Of a DNA stretch of 64,000 nt, positions 48,466 through 60,504 are shown in pieces (the first letter of the stretch is position 1; every line of letters begins with the position of its first letter). The notes beneath the pieces were generated by a model, which saw only the letters and a list, made by a program, of their open reading frames with translations, searched no databases and had not been told where the DNA came from. Both the position numbers and the translations under genes were made by a program. The stretch comes from Paraburkholderia caledonica NBRC 102488. GTDB taxonomy: Bacteria > Pseudomonadota > Gammaproteobacteria > Burkholderiales > Burkholderiaceae. The stretch lies in contig NZ_BAYE01000007.1 in assembly GCF_000685095.1 (NCBI RefSeq), forward strand, positions 124,001 through 188,000, in the 5' to 3' direction.

Positions 48466-49416
48466 TCAAACCTGAGCGCCCGCGTTCGGATCGTTCGGAT
48501 CGACGCGTTCTTTCTTGTCTTTGATCAGATCGTCGCGCTTCACGCCGAACCACATGGCAAGCGCCGCGGCAACGAACACCGACGAGTAGATACCGAACAG
48601 GATACCGACCGTCAGCGCCAGAGCGAAGTAGTGCAGTGTCGGGCCGCCGAACAGGAACATCGACAGCACCATCATCTGCGTACAGCCGTGGGTGATGACG
48701 GTTCGCGACATGGTGCTGGTGATTGCGTGGTTGATGACTTCGATCACGGTCATCTTGCGCTCGCGGCGGAACGTCTCACGAATCCGGTCGAAGATAACCA
48801 CCGATTCGTTCACCGAATAGCCGAGCACCGCAAGCACGGCGGCCAGCACCGACAGCGAGAACTCCCACTGGAAAAACGCGAAAAACCCGAGAATGATCAC
48901 GACGTCGTGCAAGTTCGCGATCACGCCCGCCACGGCGTACTTCCATTCGAAGCGGAACGACAGATAGATCACGATGCCCGCGACCACGCAGGCGAGCGCA
49001 AGCAAGCCGTCGGTAGCGAGTTCCTTGCCCACTTGCGGACCGACGAACTCGACGCGCTGCAACTGCGCCTGCGGCGTTTCGGTTTTCAACGCGCTCATGA
49101 CCTGATCGCTTTGCTGCGCGGACGTCAAACCCTGCTTGAGCGGCAAACGGATCAGCACGTCGCGTGAGGTGCCGAAGTTCTGCACCTGCGCGTCGGCGTA
49201 GCCGAGCTTGCTCAGCGTGCCACGCACCGGATCGAGCGGCGCGGCGCCCGGATACTGGACTTCGATCACGGTACCGCCGGTGAACTCCACCGACAGATGC
49301 AGTCCCCGGTGCACGAGAAAAAACACCGCGGCGAGGAACGTCAGCAGCGAAATTGCGTTGAAGATCAACGCGCGCTGCATGAACGGAATGTCTTTACGAA
49401 AGCGGAAAAATTCCAT
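48466..49416 (-). CDS. secF: protein translocase subunit SecF
   Basis: SecF with SecD uses the proton gradient to pull proteins through SecYEG on the periplasmic side. The 316-aa product has six membrane helices. The first is followed by LSVEFTGGTVIEVQYPG, and the later GYSVNESVVIFDRIRE is a SecF hallmark. It follows secD after 18 bases. Family and length are typical. Confidence 0.96.
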   Translation of the reverse strand: MEFFRFRKDIPFMQRALIFNAISLLTFLAAVFFLVHRGLHLSVEFTGGTVIEVQYPGAAPLDPVRGTLSKLGYADAQVQNFGTSRDVLIRLPLKQGLTSAQQSDQVMSALKTETPQAQLQRVEFVGPQVGKELATDGLLALACVVAGIVIYLSFRFEWKYAVAGVIANLHDVVIILGFFAFFQWEFSLSVLAAVLAVLGYSVNESVVIFDRIRETFRRERKMTVIEVINHAITSTMSRTVITHGCTQMMVLSMFLFGGPTLHYFALALTVGILFGIYSSVFVAAALAMWFGVKRDDLIKDKKERVDPNDPNAGAQV

Positions 49417-49434
49417 GGTCTTGTTCTCCGGGAC

Positions 49435-51495
49435 TCAGCGGGATGAACCCGGTTTCTGCGGCGTGTTCGGCGTGCCCTGTGCATTGCGGCGGCGTACGGT
49501 CGGCTTGCCCGCGCGCGACTGCGCGGCAGCGGCCGGCGCCTTTGGCTTCACGGCGGCGGCCGACGCGGCACGCATGGCCTGCGCCGTGTCGGTAGCTGCG
49601 TCCTCGGTGCCGAGGTAAGCAGCGGAGCCCGCAGGCGCTGTTTCTGGACGCCACACCTGGCCGATTGCCAGCGACTTCAGCTTCTTCTTGCCGCCGTACC
49701 AAAGGTTGACGATGCCGCGCGAGAAGAACACTGCCGAAAACATCGAGGTCAGAATGCCGATACAGTGAACGATCGCGAAACCGCGCACCGGGCCCGAGCC
49801 GAATGCGAGCAGCGCGATACCGGCGATCAGCGTGGTGACGTTCGAGTCGAGAATCGTCGCCCATGCATGCGCGTAGCCGTTCTGGATGGCCAGTTGCGGC
49901 GGCGCGCCGTTGCGCAGTTCTTCACGCACGCGTTCGTTAATGAGCACGTTGGCGTCGATCGCCATACCGAGCGCGAGCGCGATTGCAGCGATGCCAGGCA
50001 ACGTGAGCGTGGCCTGCAGCATCGACAGCACCGCGATCAGCAGCAACAGGTTCACGGACAGGCCGATCATCGAGATCACGCCGAACAGCATGTAGTACGC
50101 GATCATGAAGACGGCGATCGCCGCGAAGCCCCACACGACCGAGTGGAAGCCCTTCTTGATGTTGTCGGCGCCAAGGCTTGGGCCGATCGTGCGTTCCTCG
50201 ATGATGTCCATCGGCGCGGCCAGCGAACCGGCGCGCAGCAGCAGCGCGAGGTCGGCGGCGCCTTGCGGCGTGGCCTGGCCAGTGATCTGGAAGCGATCGC
50301 CAAGTTCCGACTGGATGGTCGCGACCGTCAGCACTTCGCCCTTGCCCTTTTCGAACAGCACCATTGCCATCGGCTTGCCGATGTTGTCGCGCGACACGCT
50401 GCGCACCGCGCGGCCGCCAGCCGAGTCGAGGCGAATGTTGACGGACGGACGCTGATGTTCGTCGAAGCCCGCCGACGCGTCGATAATGCGGTCGCCGGTG
50501 AAAATGATCTGCTTCTTGAGCAGCACCGGCGTCTGGTTGCCGTGCGTGAACAGCTCGTCGCCCGGCGGCACCGGGTCGGACGGATTCGGATGCGTGTTGA
50601 CCGGATCGGCGAGGCGCGCTTCGAGCGTTGCCGTGCGGCCGATGATGTCCTTCGCCTTCGCCGTGTCCTGCACGCCCGGCAGTTCGACCACGATGCGGTC
50701 GGCGCCCTGTTGCTGGATCACCGGCTCGGCAACACCGAGTTCGTTCACGCGGTTATGCAACGTGGTGATGTTCTGCTTGAGCGCGGCGTCCTGCACGGCT
50801 CTCTGCACAGCCGGCGTGAAGGTGCCGACGAGCTGCACGGAGCCGTCAGTGCCATTCTGCGACGCCCACTGGAGCTCGCTGATACTGCGGCTCAGTTGTT
50901 TCGCTGCGTTGTCCGCCGTGGCCTGGTCGGCGAAATTGATCACCACCGTCTGGTTGACGCGGTTCACACCGCCGTCGCGAATGTTGTTGTCGCGCAGGAG
51001 CGTGCGCGCGTCCGACGCGTCGGAGTCGAGCTTCTTGTTCAGCGCGCCCGCCATGTCGACCTGCAGCAGGAAGTGCACACCGCCGCGCAAGTCGAGACCG
51101 AGGTACATGGGCAGCGCGTGCAATGCGGTCAGCCAGCGCGGCGACGCACTTTGCAAGTTGAGCGCCACGATGAACTGCGGGTCGGTGGGGTCGCTGTTCA
51201 GCGACTTCTGAAGCAGATCTTTTACGCGCAATTGCGTGTCGGTGTCCGGCAGGCGCACGCGAATGTTTGCGTTAGCCGACGTGTTGTCGAACGTGACGTC
51301 GTCTGCTTTGATCTGATTGGCTGCGAGCGCGGCTTCGACTGCCGACAGCGTGGTCGAGTCGAGCTTGACCGTTGCCTTGCCGCTCGACACCTGCACCGCC
51401 GGCGCTTCGCCGAACAGGTTGGGCAGCGTGTACACGAGGCCGATGACGAGAGCCACCAGCATCACTGCATATTTCCAGAGGGGGTAACGATTCAT
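49435..51495 (-). CDS. secD: protein translocase subunit SecD
   Basis: The 686-aa SecD has one N-terminal helix, a large periplasmic P1 domain (about residues 30-430) with LGLDLRGGVHFLLQVD, and a five-helix RND domain with LALGMAIDANVLINERVREE. The C-terminal ~75 residues are an Ala/Lys/Pro-rich cytoplasmic tail (KPKAPAAAAQSRAGKP) longer than in E. coli SecD (615 aa). It lies between yajC and secF in the conserved order. Confidence 0.96.
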   Translation of the reverse strand: MNRYPLWKYAVMLVALVIGLVYTLPNLFGEAPAVQVSSGKATVKLDSTTLSAVEAALAANQIKADDVTFDNTSANANIRVRLPDTDTQLRVKDLLQKSLNSDPTDPQFIVALNLQSASPRWLTALHALPMYLGLDLRGGVHFLLQVDMAGALNKKLDSDASDARTLLRDNNIRDGGVNRVNQTVVINFADQATADNAAKQLSRSISELQWASQNGTDGSVQLVGTFTPAVQRAVQDAALKQNITTLHNRVNELGVAEPVIQQQGADRIVVELPGVQDTAKAKDIIGRTATLEARLADPVNTHPNPSDPVPPGDELFTHGNQTPVLLKKQIIFTGDRIIDASAGFDEHQRPSVNIRLDSAGGRAVRSVSRDNIGKPMAMVLFEKGKGEVLTVATIQSELGDRFQITGQATPQGAADLALLLRAGSLAAPMDIIEERTIGPSLGADNIKKGFHSVVWGFAAIAVFMIAYYMLFGVISMIGLSVNLLLLIAVLSMLQATLTLPGIAAIALALGMAIDANVLINERVREELRNGAPPQLAIQNGYAHAWATILDSNVTTLIAGIALLAFGSGPVRGFAIVHCIGILTSMFSAVFFSRGIVNLWYGGKKKLKSLAIGQVWRPETAPAGSAAYLGTEDAATDTAQAMRAASAAAVKPKAPAAAAQSRAGKPTVRRRNAQGTPNTPQKPGSSR

Positions 51496-51611
51496 GAGTA
51501 GTCCAACGGAAGGTTGGCTTGAAAGCGATGCGCCCGGCGATGAGCGCGGGCGATCCGGCGTCTGCTTGCCTGACCGCCGGCGAGGCCGCGCCGGACGCGA
51601 GAGAGCAGGCC

Positions 51612-51941
51612 TTACAGCGACTTGATCGTGCCCTTCGGGAGAATCGTCGTGACCGACGCTTTCTGCACGGTGATTTCCGTGCCTTCCGAGATTTCGACGC
51701 CGACGTAAGCCTCGCCCACCTTGGTCACCTTGCCGACGATGCCGCCGTTCGTCACAACTTCATCGCCCTTGGCCATGGCGGCGAGCATGTTGCGATGTTC
51801 TTTCTGGCGCTTCATTTGCGGGCGAATCATGATGAAGTACAGCACGCCGAACATCAGGATCAGCGGCAGGAAGCTCATCAAGTTCGATTCGATGCCGCCT
51901 GCGGCTGTGCCTTGGGCGAAGGCATTGGAAATGAACGACAC
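51612..51941 (-). CDS. yajC: preprotein translocase accessory protein YajC
   Basis: YajC is a small single-span membrane partner of SecDF. The 109-aa product has its helix at about residues 22-42 (FLPLILMFGVLYFIMIRPQ) followed by the conserved soluble part KGDEVVTNGGIVGKVTKV. The start is GTG 51941, placed by GGAGA about eight bases upstream; an in-frame ATG further out would add 11 unusual residues. It is separated from tgt upstream by a terminator, and it leads secD-secF. Confidence 0.94.
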   Translation of the reverse strand: MSFISNAFAQGTAAGGIESNLMSFLPLILMFGVLYFIMIRPQMKRQKEHRNMLAAMAKGDEVVTNGGIVGKVTKVGEAYVGVEISEGTEITVQKASVTTILPKGTIKSL

Positions 51942-51972
51942 GTTGGTCTCTCCGTTATAGATCAATTCAATC

Positions 51973-52003
51973 AAAAAAATCAGCCGGTTATTCTACCACC
52001 GGC
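51973..52003 (-). terminator. Rho-independent terminator between tgt and yajC
   Basis: Read on the minus strand, six-base arms gccggt and accggc (52003-51998 and 51988-51983) flank a nine-base loop and are followed by TGA and seven T. It should reduce readthrough from queA-tgt into yajC-secD-secF. Confidence 0.7.
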
Positions 52004-52139
52004 ATTGCGCGCGTCGGCGCGGCGATTCGGCTTTGGGATCAATCGTTTAAAGCTGTTTTTCGCCGTCCGCGAAAGTAGATTGTAAGGTTTTCTGCATGCA
52101 TCTGACGGATTCTTCCGCCGAATCCGACGAACGAGGCGA

Positions 52140-54501
<2,362 letters not shown>

Positions 54502-54668
54502 GCGAACGACTGGAAGCGAATGGAGACTGAATTGAGCCGAAGGCCGAGCCGGGCGGCTATGATTGCGGGGCGCCGCGGCGTGCCGCTAGCCCGTACTTGC
54601 GCACCAGCCACATAGCGACGCACCCTTCGATACTTTTGACAGCCGATATTGTACTTGCGAAGCAGCCC

Positions 54669-57044
54669 ATGCCTTTGTCCGACCGCCGATTGCCCTCTGC
54701 TACCGATGAAGTGAGCGCCGAACCGGCAGCCCCGGTCGCGCGAGGCGGCACGGCGGCGGATGCAAGCGGGCAGGCCGGCGGCACGGCGCAACCCAGGCGG
54801 ACGGCGCGCGCTCTGAAGCGAGCGGACCAGATATCTGATGAAGCGCCTGATGAAGCGTCCCGGCGAACAACGCAGCAGGCGCGTCAGCAAACACCAGAGG
54901 GAATGACCGCCCCCGTACCGCAGGCGGCGGCAAAAGCGAGCGCGTCGGCGAAATCGGCGGCGAAGTCATCGGCGAAAGCGTCCGCTAAACCTGTCGACAA
55001 GCTCGCCAAACTCGGCCTCACGCGCGACATCGACCTGGTGCTGCATCTGCCGATGCGCTACGAAGACGAAACTTCGTTGACGCCGATCGGCCACCTGCTG
55101 CCGGGCGGCATAGCGCAGACCGAGGGTGTCGTGTTCGACAACGAGATCGCCTATCGTCCGCGTCGGCAGTTGCTCGTCAAATTGCGCGACGACGCGGGCG
55201 ACGAACTCGTGCTGCGCTTTCTGAACTTCTACGGTTCGCAGGTCAAGCAAATGGCGATCGGCGCGCGGCTGCGCGTGCGCGGCGACGTGCGGGGCGGCTT
55301 CTTCGGCATGGAGATGGTGCATCCGGCGGTGCGTGTGGTCGACGAAGACACACCGCTGCCGCAAGCGCTCACGCCGGTCTATCCCAGTACAGCCGGCGTG
55401 ACCCAGGCGTATTTGCGCAAGTCGATCGACAACGCGCTGTCGCGCACGTCTTTGCCGGAACTGCTGCCCGAAGCCGTCGCGCGTGAATGGTTGCAGCCGC
55501 TCGGCGTGCCCTCGCTGATGGACGCGGTGCGCACGCTGCATCATCCCGGCGCGCAATCCGATGAAACCGCGTTGATCGACGGCACGCATCCGGCATGGGT
55601 GCGCATCAAATTCGAGGAATTGCTCGCCCAGCAGATGTCGCTCAAGCGCGCGCACGAAGAGCGCCGCACGCGCTCCGCGCCGCCCATGCCGCGCCGCAAG
55701 CTAGGCGACGATTCCGCCTTGGTCGCGCGTCTGCTCCAGGCGTTGCCGTTTTCGTTGACCCGCGCGCAGGAGCGCGTCGGCGGCGAGATCGCGCTCGATC
55801 TGACGCAGCCGCATCCCATGCAGCGGCTCTTGCAAGGCGACGTCGGCAGCGGCAAGACGATTGTCGCCGCGCTGGCCGCCGCGCAGGCTATCGACGCCGG
55901 TTATCAGGCAGCGCTCATGGCGCCGACCGAAATCCTCGCTGAACAGCACGCACGCAAATTGCGCGGCTGGCTGGAGCCGCTCGGCGTGAACGTCGCGTGG
56001 CTCGCCGGCAGTCTGAAGGCCAAGGAAAAACGCGCCGCGATCGAAGCCGCGGCGCTCGGCACTGCCCAACTCGTGATCGGCACGCACGCGATCATTCAGG
56101 ACGCCGTGGAGTTCGCGCGCCTCGGCCTCGTGATCGTCGACGAACAGCACCGTTTTGGCGTCGCGCAGCGGCTGGCGTTGCGCGCAAAAGCGAAGAACGC
56201 CGCCGACGGCGCGCGCGATTTCCAGCCGCATCAACTGATGATGTCCGCCACGCCGATTCCGCGCACGCTCGCCATGACCTACTACGCGGACCTCGATGTA
56301 TCGACCATCGACGAATTGCCGCCCGGGCGCACGCCGATCCTGACCAAGCTCGTGTCCGACGCGCGCCGTGAAGAAGTGATCGGCCGGGTGCGCGAGGCCG
56401 CCCTGACCGGGCGTCAGGTCTACTGGGTCTGCCCGCTGATCGAGGAAAGCGAAACGCTGCAACTGCAGACCGCGGTCGAGACCTACGAAACGCTGGTCGC
56501 GGCGCTGCCTGAACTGAACGTCGGACTCGTGCACGGCCGGCTGGCGCCGGCTGAAAAAGCGGCTGTCATGGAAGCCTTTACCCGCAACGAAGTGCAGCTG
56601 CTGGTCGCGACGACGGTGATCGAAGTGGGCGTCGACGTGCCTAATGCATCGCTGATGGTGATCGAGCACGCCGAGCGCTTCGGCCTCGCACAGTTGCACC
56701 AGTTGCGCGGGCGTGTCGGGCGCGGCAGCGCGGCGTCGGTGTGCGTGCTGCTGTACACCGGACCGTTGTCGATGACGGCGCGCGCGCGCCTGCAGACCAT
56801 GCGCGAAACGACGGACGGCTTTGAAATCGCGCGCCGCGACCTTGAAATTCGTGGTCCCGGCGAGTTCCTCGGCGCGCGGCAATCCGGCGCGGCGATGCTC
56901 CGTTTTGCCGATCTGCAGAACGATCAATGGCTGATCGAGCCCGCGCGCGAAGCGGCTGCTGCTTTGCTGCAGACGTATCCGGATGTCGTCACGCAGCATC
57001 TGGCGCGCTGGCTGGGGGCTCGCGAGCAATATCTGAAGGCATGA
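54669..57044 (+). CDS. recG: ATP-dependent DNA helicase RecG
   Basis: RecG remodels stalled forks and branched DNA. The 791-aa product has a wedge/OB domain from about residue 110, Walker A GDVGSGKT, DExH box VIVDEQHRFGV, motif III MSATPIPRTLAMTYYAD and motif VI QLRGRVGRG. The first ~110 residues are an extra Ala/Ser/Lys-rich tract containing short AKSAAKSSAK-type repeats, absent from the 693-aa E. coli protein. ATG 54669 is chosen; an in-frame TTG at 54597 would extend it further. It is divergent from queA and adjacent to oxyR. Confidence 0.95.
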   Translation: MPLSDRRLPSATDEVSAEPAAPVARGGTAADASGQAGGTAQPRRTARALKRADQISDEAPDEASRRTTQQARQQTPEGMTAPVPQAAAKASASAKSAAKSSAKASAKPVDKLAKLGLTRDIDLVLHLPMRYEDETSLTPIGHLLPGGIAQTEGVVFDNEIAYRPRRQLLVKLRDDAGDELVLRFLNFYGSQVKQMAIGARLRVRGDVRGGFFGMEMVHPAVRVVDEDTPLPQALTPVYPSTAGVTQAYLRKSIDNALSRTSLPELLPEAVAREWLQPLGVPSLMDAVRTLHHPGAQSDETALIDGTHPAWVRIKFEELLAQQMSLKRAHEERRTRSAPPMPRRKLGDDSALVARLLQALPFSLTRAQERVGGEIALDLTQPHPMQRLLQGDVGSGKTIVAALAAAQAIDAGYQAALMAPTEILAEQHARKLRGWLEPLGVNVAWLAGSLKAKEKRAAIEAAALGTAQLVIGTHAIIQDAVEFARLGLVIVDEQHRFGVAQRLALRAKAKNAADGARDFQPHQLMMSATPIPRTLAMTYYADLDVSTIDELPPGRTPILTKLVSDARREEVIGRVREAALTGRQVYWVCPLIEESETLQLQTAVETYETLVAALPELNVGLVHGRLAPAEKAAVMEAFTRNEVQLLVATTVIEVGVDVPNASLMVIEHAERFGLAQLHQLRGRVGRGSAASVCVLLYTGPLSMTARARLQTMRETTDGFEIARRDLEIRGPGEFLGARQSGAAMLRFADLQNDQWLIEPAREAAAALLQTYPDVVTQHLARWLGAREQYLKA

Positions 57045-57124
57045 CCGGACGCACCGACCGTCAGCCGCCGTCTGGTGCCGCACCCGTGGCGCGTTTCGCG
57101 GATATTGAAAGCCCGCGTACCGGG

Positions 57125-57153
57125 TTGGCGAACCGACCCTATGGGTGTATAAC
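57125..57153 (+). promoter_or_regulatory. sigma-70-like promoter of oxyR
   Basis: TTGGCG at 57125-57130 and TATAAC at 57148-57153 are 17 bases apart, matching four and five of six consensus positions. The predicted leader is about 30 bases and has no Shine-Dalgarno. CTAT motifs around 57139 and 57160 could be part of an autoregulatory OxyR site. Confidence 0.5.
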
Positions 57154-57191
57154 TGAAACCTATCGAATCCACTGCACTGATTGGTCCCCCA

Positions 57192-58151
57192 ATGACGCTC
57201 ACCGAATTGAAGTACATCGTTGCCGTTGCCCGCGAGCGGCACTTCGGCCGGGCCGCCGAAGCGTGTTTCGTCAGCCAGCCGACCTTGTCGGTGGCCATCA
57301 AGAAGCTCGAAGACGAGCTCAACGTACAGATTTTCGAGCGCGGCACCAGTGAAGTGAGCGTCACGCCGATCGGTGAGCAGATCGTCACGCAAGCTCAGCG
57401 GGTGCTGGAACAGACGCTCGCCATCAAGGAAATCGCGAAGCAGGGCAAAGATCCGCTCGTTGGGCCGCTGCGCCTCGGCGTGATCTATACGATCGGACCG
57501 TACCTGCTGCCCACGCTCGTCAAGCAGATGATCAAGCGCGTTCCGCAAATGCCGCTGATGCTGCAGGAAAACTACACGCTGAAGCTGATCGAGCTGCTCA
57601 AGCAGGGCGAGATCGACGTTGCAATCATGGCGCTGCCGTTTCCCGAAACCGGACTGATGCTGCGCCCGCTCTATGACGAGCCGTTCGTCGTCGCGCTGCC
57701 GTCGGGTCACGCGTGGGAAAACCGTCAGAAGATCGACGCCGACGATCTCAAGCAGGAAACCATGCTGCTGCTCGGCAGCGGCCATTGCTTCCGCGATCAT
57801 GTGCTGGGCGTTTGTCCGGAATTGATGCGTTTCTCGCAGAACGCCGACGGCATCCAGAAAACGTTCGAAGGATCGTCGCTGGAAACAATTCGCCACATGG
57901 TTGCAAGCGGCGTGGGCATCACCGTGTTGCCGCGCATGTCCGTGCACGAGGTGAAGCCGCACGCGGGCGGCATCGACTCCGGGCTGCTGTCCTACGTCCC
58001 GTTCGGCGAACCGGTGCCCGACCGCCGCGTCGTGCTCGCGTGGCGCAAGAGCTTTACGCGGATGCCCGCCATCGACGCGATTTGCGACGCAATCAGCGCC
58101 TGCGACCTGCCGGGCGTTAAAAAACTGGATCTGCCGGTCGCCGTGAACTGA
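57192..58151 (+). CDS. oxyR: hydrogen-peroxide-sensing LysR regulator OxyR
   Basis: OxyR activates peroxide-defence genes when its two cysteines form a disulfide. The 319-aa product has an N-terminal LysR helix-turn-helix (residues 1-60; FGRAAEACFVSQPTLSVAIKKLE) and the redox pair Cys199 and Cys208 in GHCFRDHVLGVC, the same numbering as E. coli OxyR. It is followed by katA and dps, two classical OxyR targets. The start has no clear Shine-Dalgarno but fits the family exactly. Confidence 0.97.
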   Translation: MTLTELKYIVAVARERHFGRAAEACFVSQPTLSVAIKKLEDELNVQIFERGTSEVSVTPIGEQIVTQAQRVLEQTLAIKEIAKQGKDPLVGPLRLGVIYTIGPYLLPTLVKQMIKRVPQMPLMLQENYTLKLIELLKQGEIDVAIMALPFPETGLMLRPLYDEPFVVALPSGHAWENRQKIDADDLKQETMLLLGSGHCFRDHVLGVCPELMRFSQNADGIQKTFEGSSLETIRHMVASGVGITVLPRMSVHEVKPHAGGIDSGLLSYVPFGEPVPDRRVVLAWRKSFTRMPAIDAICDAISACDLPGVKKLDLPVAVN

Positions 58152-58230
58152 ACGGCGGCAGGGCGCACGGGTGCCGACGGCTTATCGCCGCAGCGCCCGC
58201 CTCGCTCAGCGGCGGCGCGCCAAGGCGCGC

Positions 58231-58284
58231 CTATTGGATAGATTAAATTTATAAAATACGCGTTTCCAATAGTATTGATATAGT
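58231..58284 (+). promoter_or_regulatory. putative OxyR operator and promoter for the katA transcript
   Basis: An AT-rich island in GC-rich surroundings holds the 8-bp inverted repeat CTATTGGA (58231-58238) and TCCAATAG (58265-58272), plus ATAG-N7-TTAT at 58238-58252. Repeated ATAG/CTAT blocks one helical turn apart resemble an OxyR tetramer site. A TATAGT -10 lies at 58279-58284 with no good -35, as expected for an activator-dependent promoter. Transcription would start near 58291. Confidence 0.6.
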
Positions 58285-58326
58285 GTTCTCCATGGATCGC
58301 AAGATCCCCAAAGCCCCGAGAACACC

Positions 58327-58464
58327 ATGACTCAATCAGACTCGCCGCAAACTCAGACATTCGCCGCCGACCCAGCCGGCGCCAACACCGGTTTTGCCGC
58401 GGCCATGCTCGGGATGCGCACGGTCGCGCTTTCTCTCCTCGTCGACCGCGCTCTGTCGGCCTGA
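58327..58464 (+). CDS. 45-aa ORF in the katA leader, function unknown
   Basis: ATG 58327 opens a 45-codon frame that ends with TGA 82 bases before katA. It lies wholly inside the predicted katA leader. The product is polar for the first 20 residues (MTQSDSPQTQTFAADPAG) and then has a short Leu/Ala-rich segment. Only a weak GAGA precedes the start. It could be a leader peptide, a small protein, or a chance frame; I do not recognise a family. Confidence 0.35.
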   Translation: MTQSDSPQTQTFAADPAGANTGFAAAMLGMRTVALSLLVDRALSA

Positions 58465-58545
58465 TTGTTCGCATAAGCCTTCGGCATGGCTTTGCCGCGC
58501 TTCTCCCCACATTCCTTTCGAACGAAAACCATCCAGGAGTCCCGC

Positions 58546-60000
58546 ATGTCAGAACAGAAGCTCACCAATGCCGCCGGCGCGCCCGTCGCCGATAACCAGA
58601 ATTCGATGACGGCCGGCGTGCGCGGCCCGGTCGTCCTGCAAGACGTCTGGCTGATCGAAAAACTCGCTCACTTCGACCGCGAAGTGATCCCCGAGCGCCG
58701 CGTGCATGCGAAGGGCTCGGGCGCGTTCGGCACGCTGAAGGTGACCCACGATATTTCGCGCTACACGAAGGCCAAAGTGTTCGCCGAAGTGGGCAAGGAA
58801 ACGCCGTTGTTCATGCGGTTTTCGACGGTCGCGGGCGAACGCGGCGCGGCCGATGCGGAACGGGACGTGCGCGGCTTCTCGATCAAGTTCTACACCGAAG
58901 AAGGCAACTGGGACGTGGTGGGCAACAACACGCCGGTGTTCTTCATTCGCGATCCGTTGAAGTTTCCGGACTTCATCCACACGCAAAAGCGTGACCCATA
59001 CACCAACCTGCGCAGCAACATCGCCGCGTGGGATTTCTGGACGCGTCATCCGGAGTCGATGCATCAGGTCACGATCTTGATGAGCGACCGCGGCATTCCG
59101 AAAAACTACCGTCAGATGCACGGTTTCGGTTCGCACACGTACTCGTTCATCAACGCGAACAACGAGCGCTTCTGGGTGAAGTTCCACTTCAAATCGCAGC
59201 AAGGCATTGAAAATTTCACCGATGGCGAAGCGTCGCAAGTCGTCGCGCAAGACCGTGAAAGTGCGCAGCGCGATCTGGTGGGCAACATCGACGCGGGCAA
59301 CTTCCCCAAATGGCGCTTTGCGATCCAGGTAATGCCGGAGGCGGAAGCCGCAGCGTATCGCTTCAACCCGTTCGATATCACGAAGGTGTGGTCGCAGAAA
59401 GACTATCCGCTGATCGACGTTGGCACGATCGAATTGAACCGCAACGCGGCCAACTATTTCTCGGATGTGGAGCAGGCAGCGTTCACGCCGGCCAATGTGG
59501 TGCCTGGCATTGGCTTCTCGCCAGACCGGCTGTTGCAGGGGCGTCTCTTCTCGTATGGCGACACGCAGCGCTATCGTCTCGGCATCAATCACCACCAGAT
59601 TCCGGTGAATGCGTCGCGCGTGCCGAACCCGCATTCGTTCCATCGCGACGGGGCAATGCGCACGGACGGCAACCTCGGCGGCAACGTGAACTATGAGCCG
59701 AACCGCTTCGGCGACTTCGTGCAGGACACCAACGCATTGGAGCCCGCACTCGCAGCAGGTGCGGTCGACCGCTACGATCATCGCGCGGACGACGACTATT
59801 ACACGCAGCCGGGCATGCTGTTTGCACTCTTTGACGCGGCGCAACGCGAGCGGTTGTTCGGCAACATCGCGCGGCACATCAACGGCGTACCGCAAGACAT
59901 CGTTGCGCGCGCGGTCGAACATTTCCGCCGCATCGATCCCGCTTATGCCGAAGGCGTGATCGCTGCAATGGCAGAACTCGCGGAAGGCGGCAAGAAGTAA
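58546..60000 (+). CDS. katA: monofunctional heme catalase, small-subunit type
   Basis: This 484-aa catalase dismutates hydrogen peroxide in the cytoplasm. The catalytic residues fall at His54 ([12 protein letters not shown]), Asn127 (GNNTPVFF) and heme ligand Tyr337 ([12 protein letters not shown]), the same numbers as in Proteus mirabilis catalase. The length fits clade 3 enzymes. ATG 58546 has AGGAG seven bases upstream; an upstream in-frame start lacks this. It lies directly after oxyR and its predicted operator. Confidence 0.97.
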   Translation: MSEQKLTNAAGAPVADNQNSMTAGVRGPVVLQDVWLIEKLAHFDREVIPERRVHAKGSGAFGTLKVTHDISRYTKAKVFAEVGKETPLFMRFSTVAGERGAADAERDVRGFSIKFYTEEGNWDVVGNNTPVFFIRDPLKFPDFIHTQKRDPYTNLRSNIAAWDFWTRHPESMHQVTILMSDRGIPKNYRQMHGFGSHTYSFINANNERFWVKFHFKSQQGIENFTDGEASQVVAQDRESAQRDLVGNIDAGNFPKWRFAIQVMPEAEAAAYRFNPFDITKVWSQKDYPLIDVGTIELNRNAANYFSDVEQAAFTPANVVPGIGFSPDRLLQGRLFSYGDTQRYRLGINHHQIPVNASRVPNPHSFHRDGAMRTDGNLGGNVNYEPNRFGDFVQDTNALEPALAAGAVDRYDHRADDDYYTQPGMLFALFDAAQRERLFGNIARHINGVPQDIVARAVEHFRRIDPAYAEGVIAAMAELAEGGKK

Positions 60001-60078
60001 CCAGGCAGCACGAGCGGGACGCGTAGGCGTCCCGCGATGGGTGAACGGAGTGAACGGCGTTAACCGAGGAGCACGTTG

Positions 60079-60240
60079 ATGATCGAGATGATGAAAGCCA
60101 CTGCGGGCAAATCGCGAGCCGCTCATCACGCGCAATTGCACTACGCGCTGGGATTGCGCAGAGCCGTGGGTATCGCGATCGTGATGAGCGGGCTCGCGGT
60201 TATCGCGGCGCAGGTGCTGCAGCATGCAGTTGGCGGGTAG
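60079..60240 (+). CDS. small membrane protein (53 aa) between katA and dps
   Basis: ATG 60079 is preceded by GAGGAGC at good spacing, and the frame runs 53 codons to TAG. The product starts with a charged segment and has a single hydrophobic helix at about residues 30-48 (VGIAIVMSGLAVIAAQVLQ). It follows katA by 78 bases on the same strand and may share its transcript. The strong ribosome site and clear helix make a real gene likely, but I do not recognise the family. Confidence 0.6.
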   Translation: MIEMMKATAGKSRAAHHAQLHYALGLRRAVGIAIVMSGLAVIAAQVLQHAVGG

Positions 60241-60504
60241 CGGGCAATGGCAGGCAACGACATGCAACAGCGGGCCCGAGTAGGCGCGTAGCGGTGTGTG
60301 ATGGCGTGCAGGGTAGGCCACCGTTGCGAGCCGCGCAGAACACCGCGCGCCGCTTGTGCCCGCCGTAGTGACGACGCGCCACACGAGCGCGACACCTTTC
60401 TACGATAAACTGTCAAGCGCCCGTTCTACCGGCTTCGTCGTCAGTCAGTCCATAGCACGCCGTTACTTTGCCACCGGTTCGTATCACTCTTCAAAGGAGT
60501 CATC

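Noticed and set aside
49765..51501. 578-codon plus-strand frame across secD
   Set aside because: Antisense to SecD, extremely Arg/Glu/His-rich, no conserved motif.
54636..54657. TTGACA upstream of recG as a promoter -35
   Set aside because: The only T/A-rich -10-like sequences lie about 5-10 bases downstream, not 16-18, so no valid promoter pair is formed.
55701..57962. 753-codon open frame on the minus strand across recG and oxyR
   Set aside because: It spans two well-supported genes in antisense and has the His/Arg/Gln-rich composition of a shadow frame.
58549..60384. 611-codon minus-strand frame across katA
   Set aside because: Antisense shadow of a catalase with intact catalytic residues; no domain or ribosome site.
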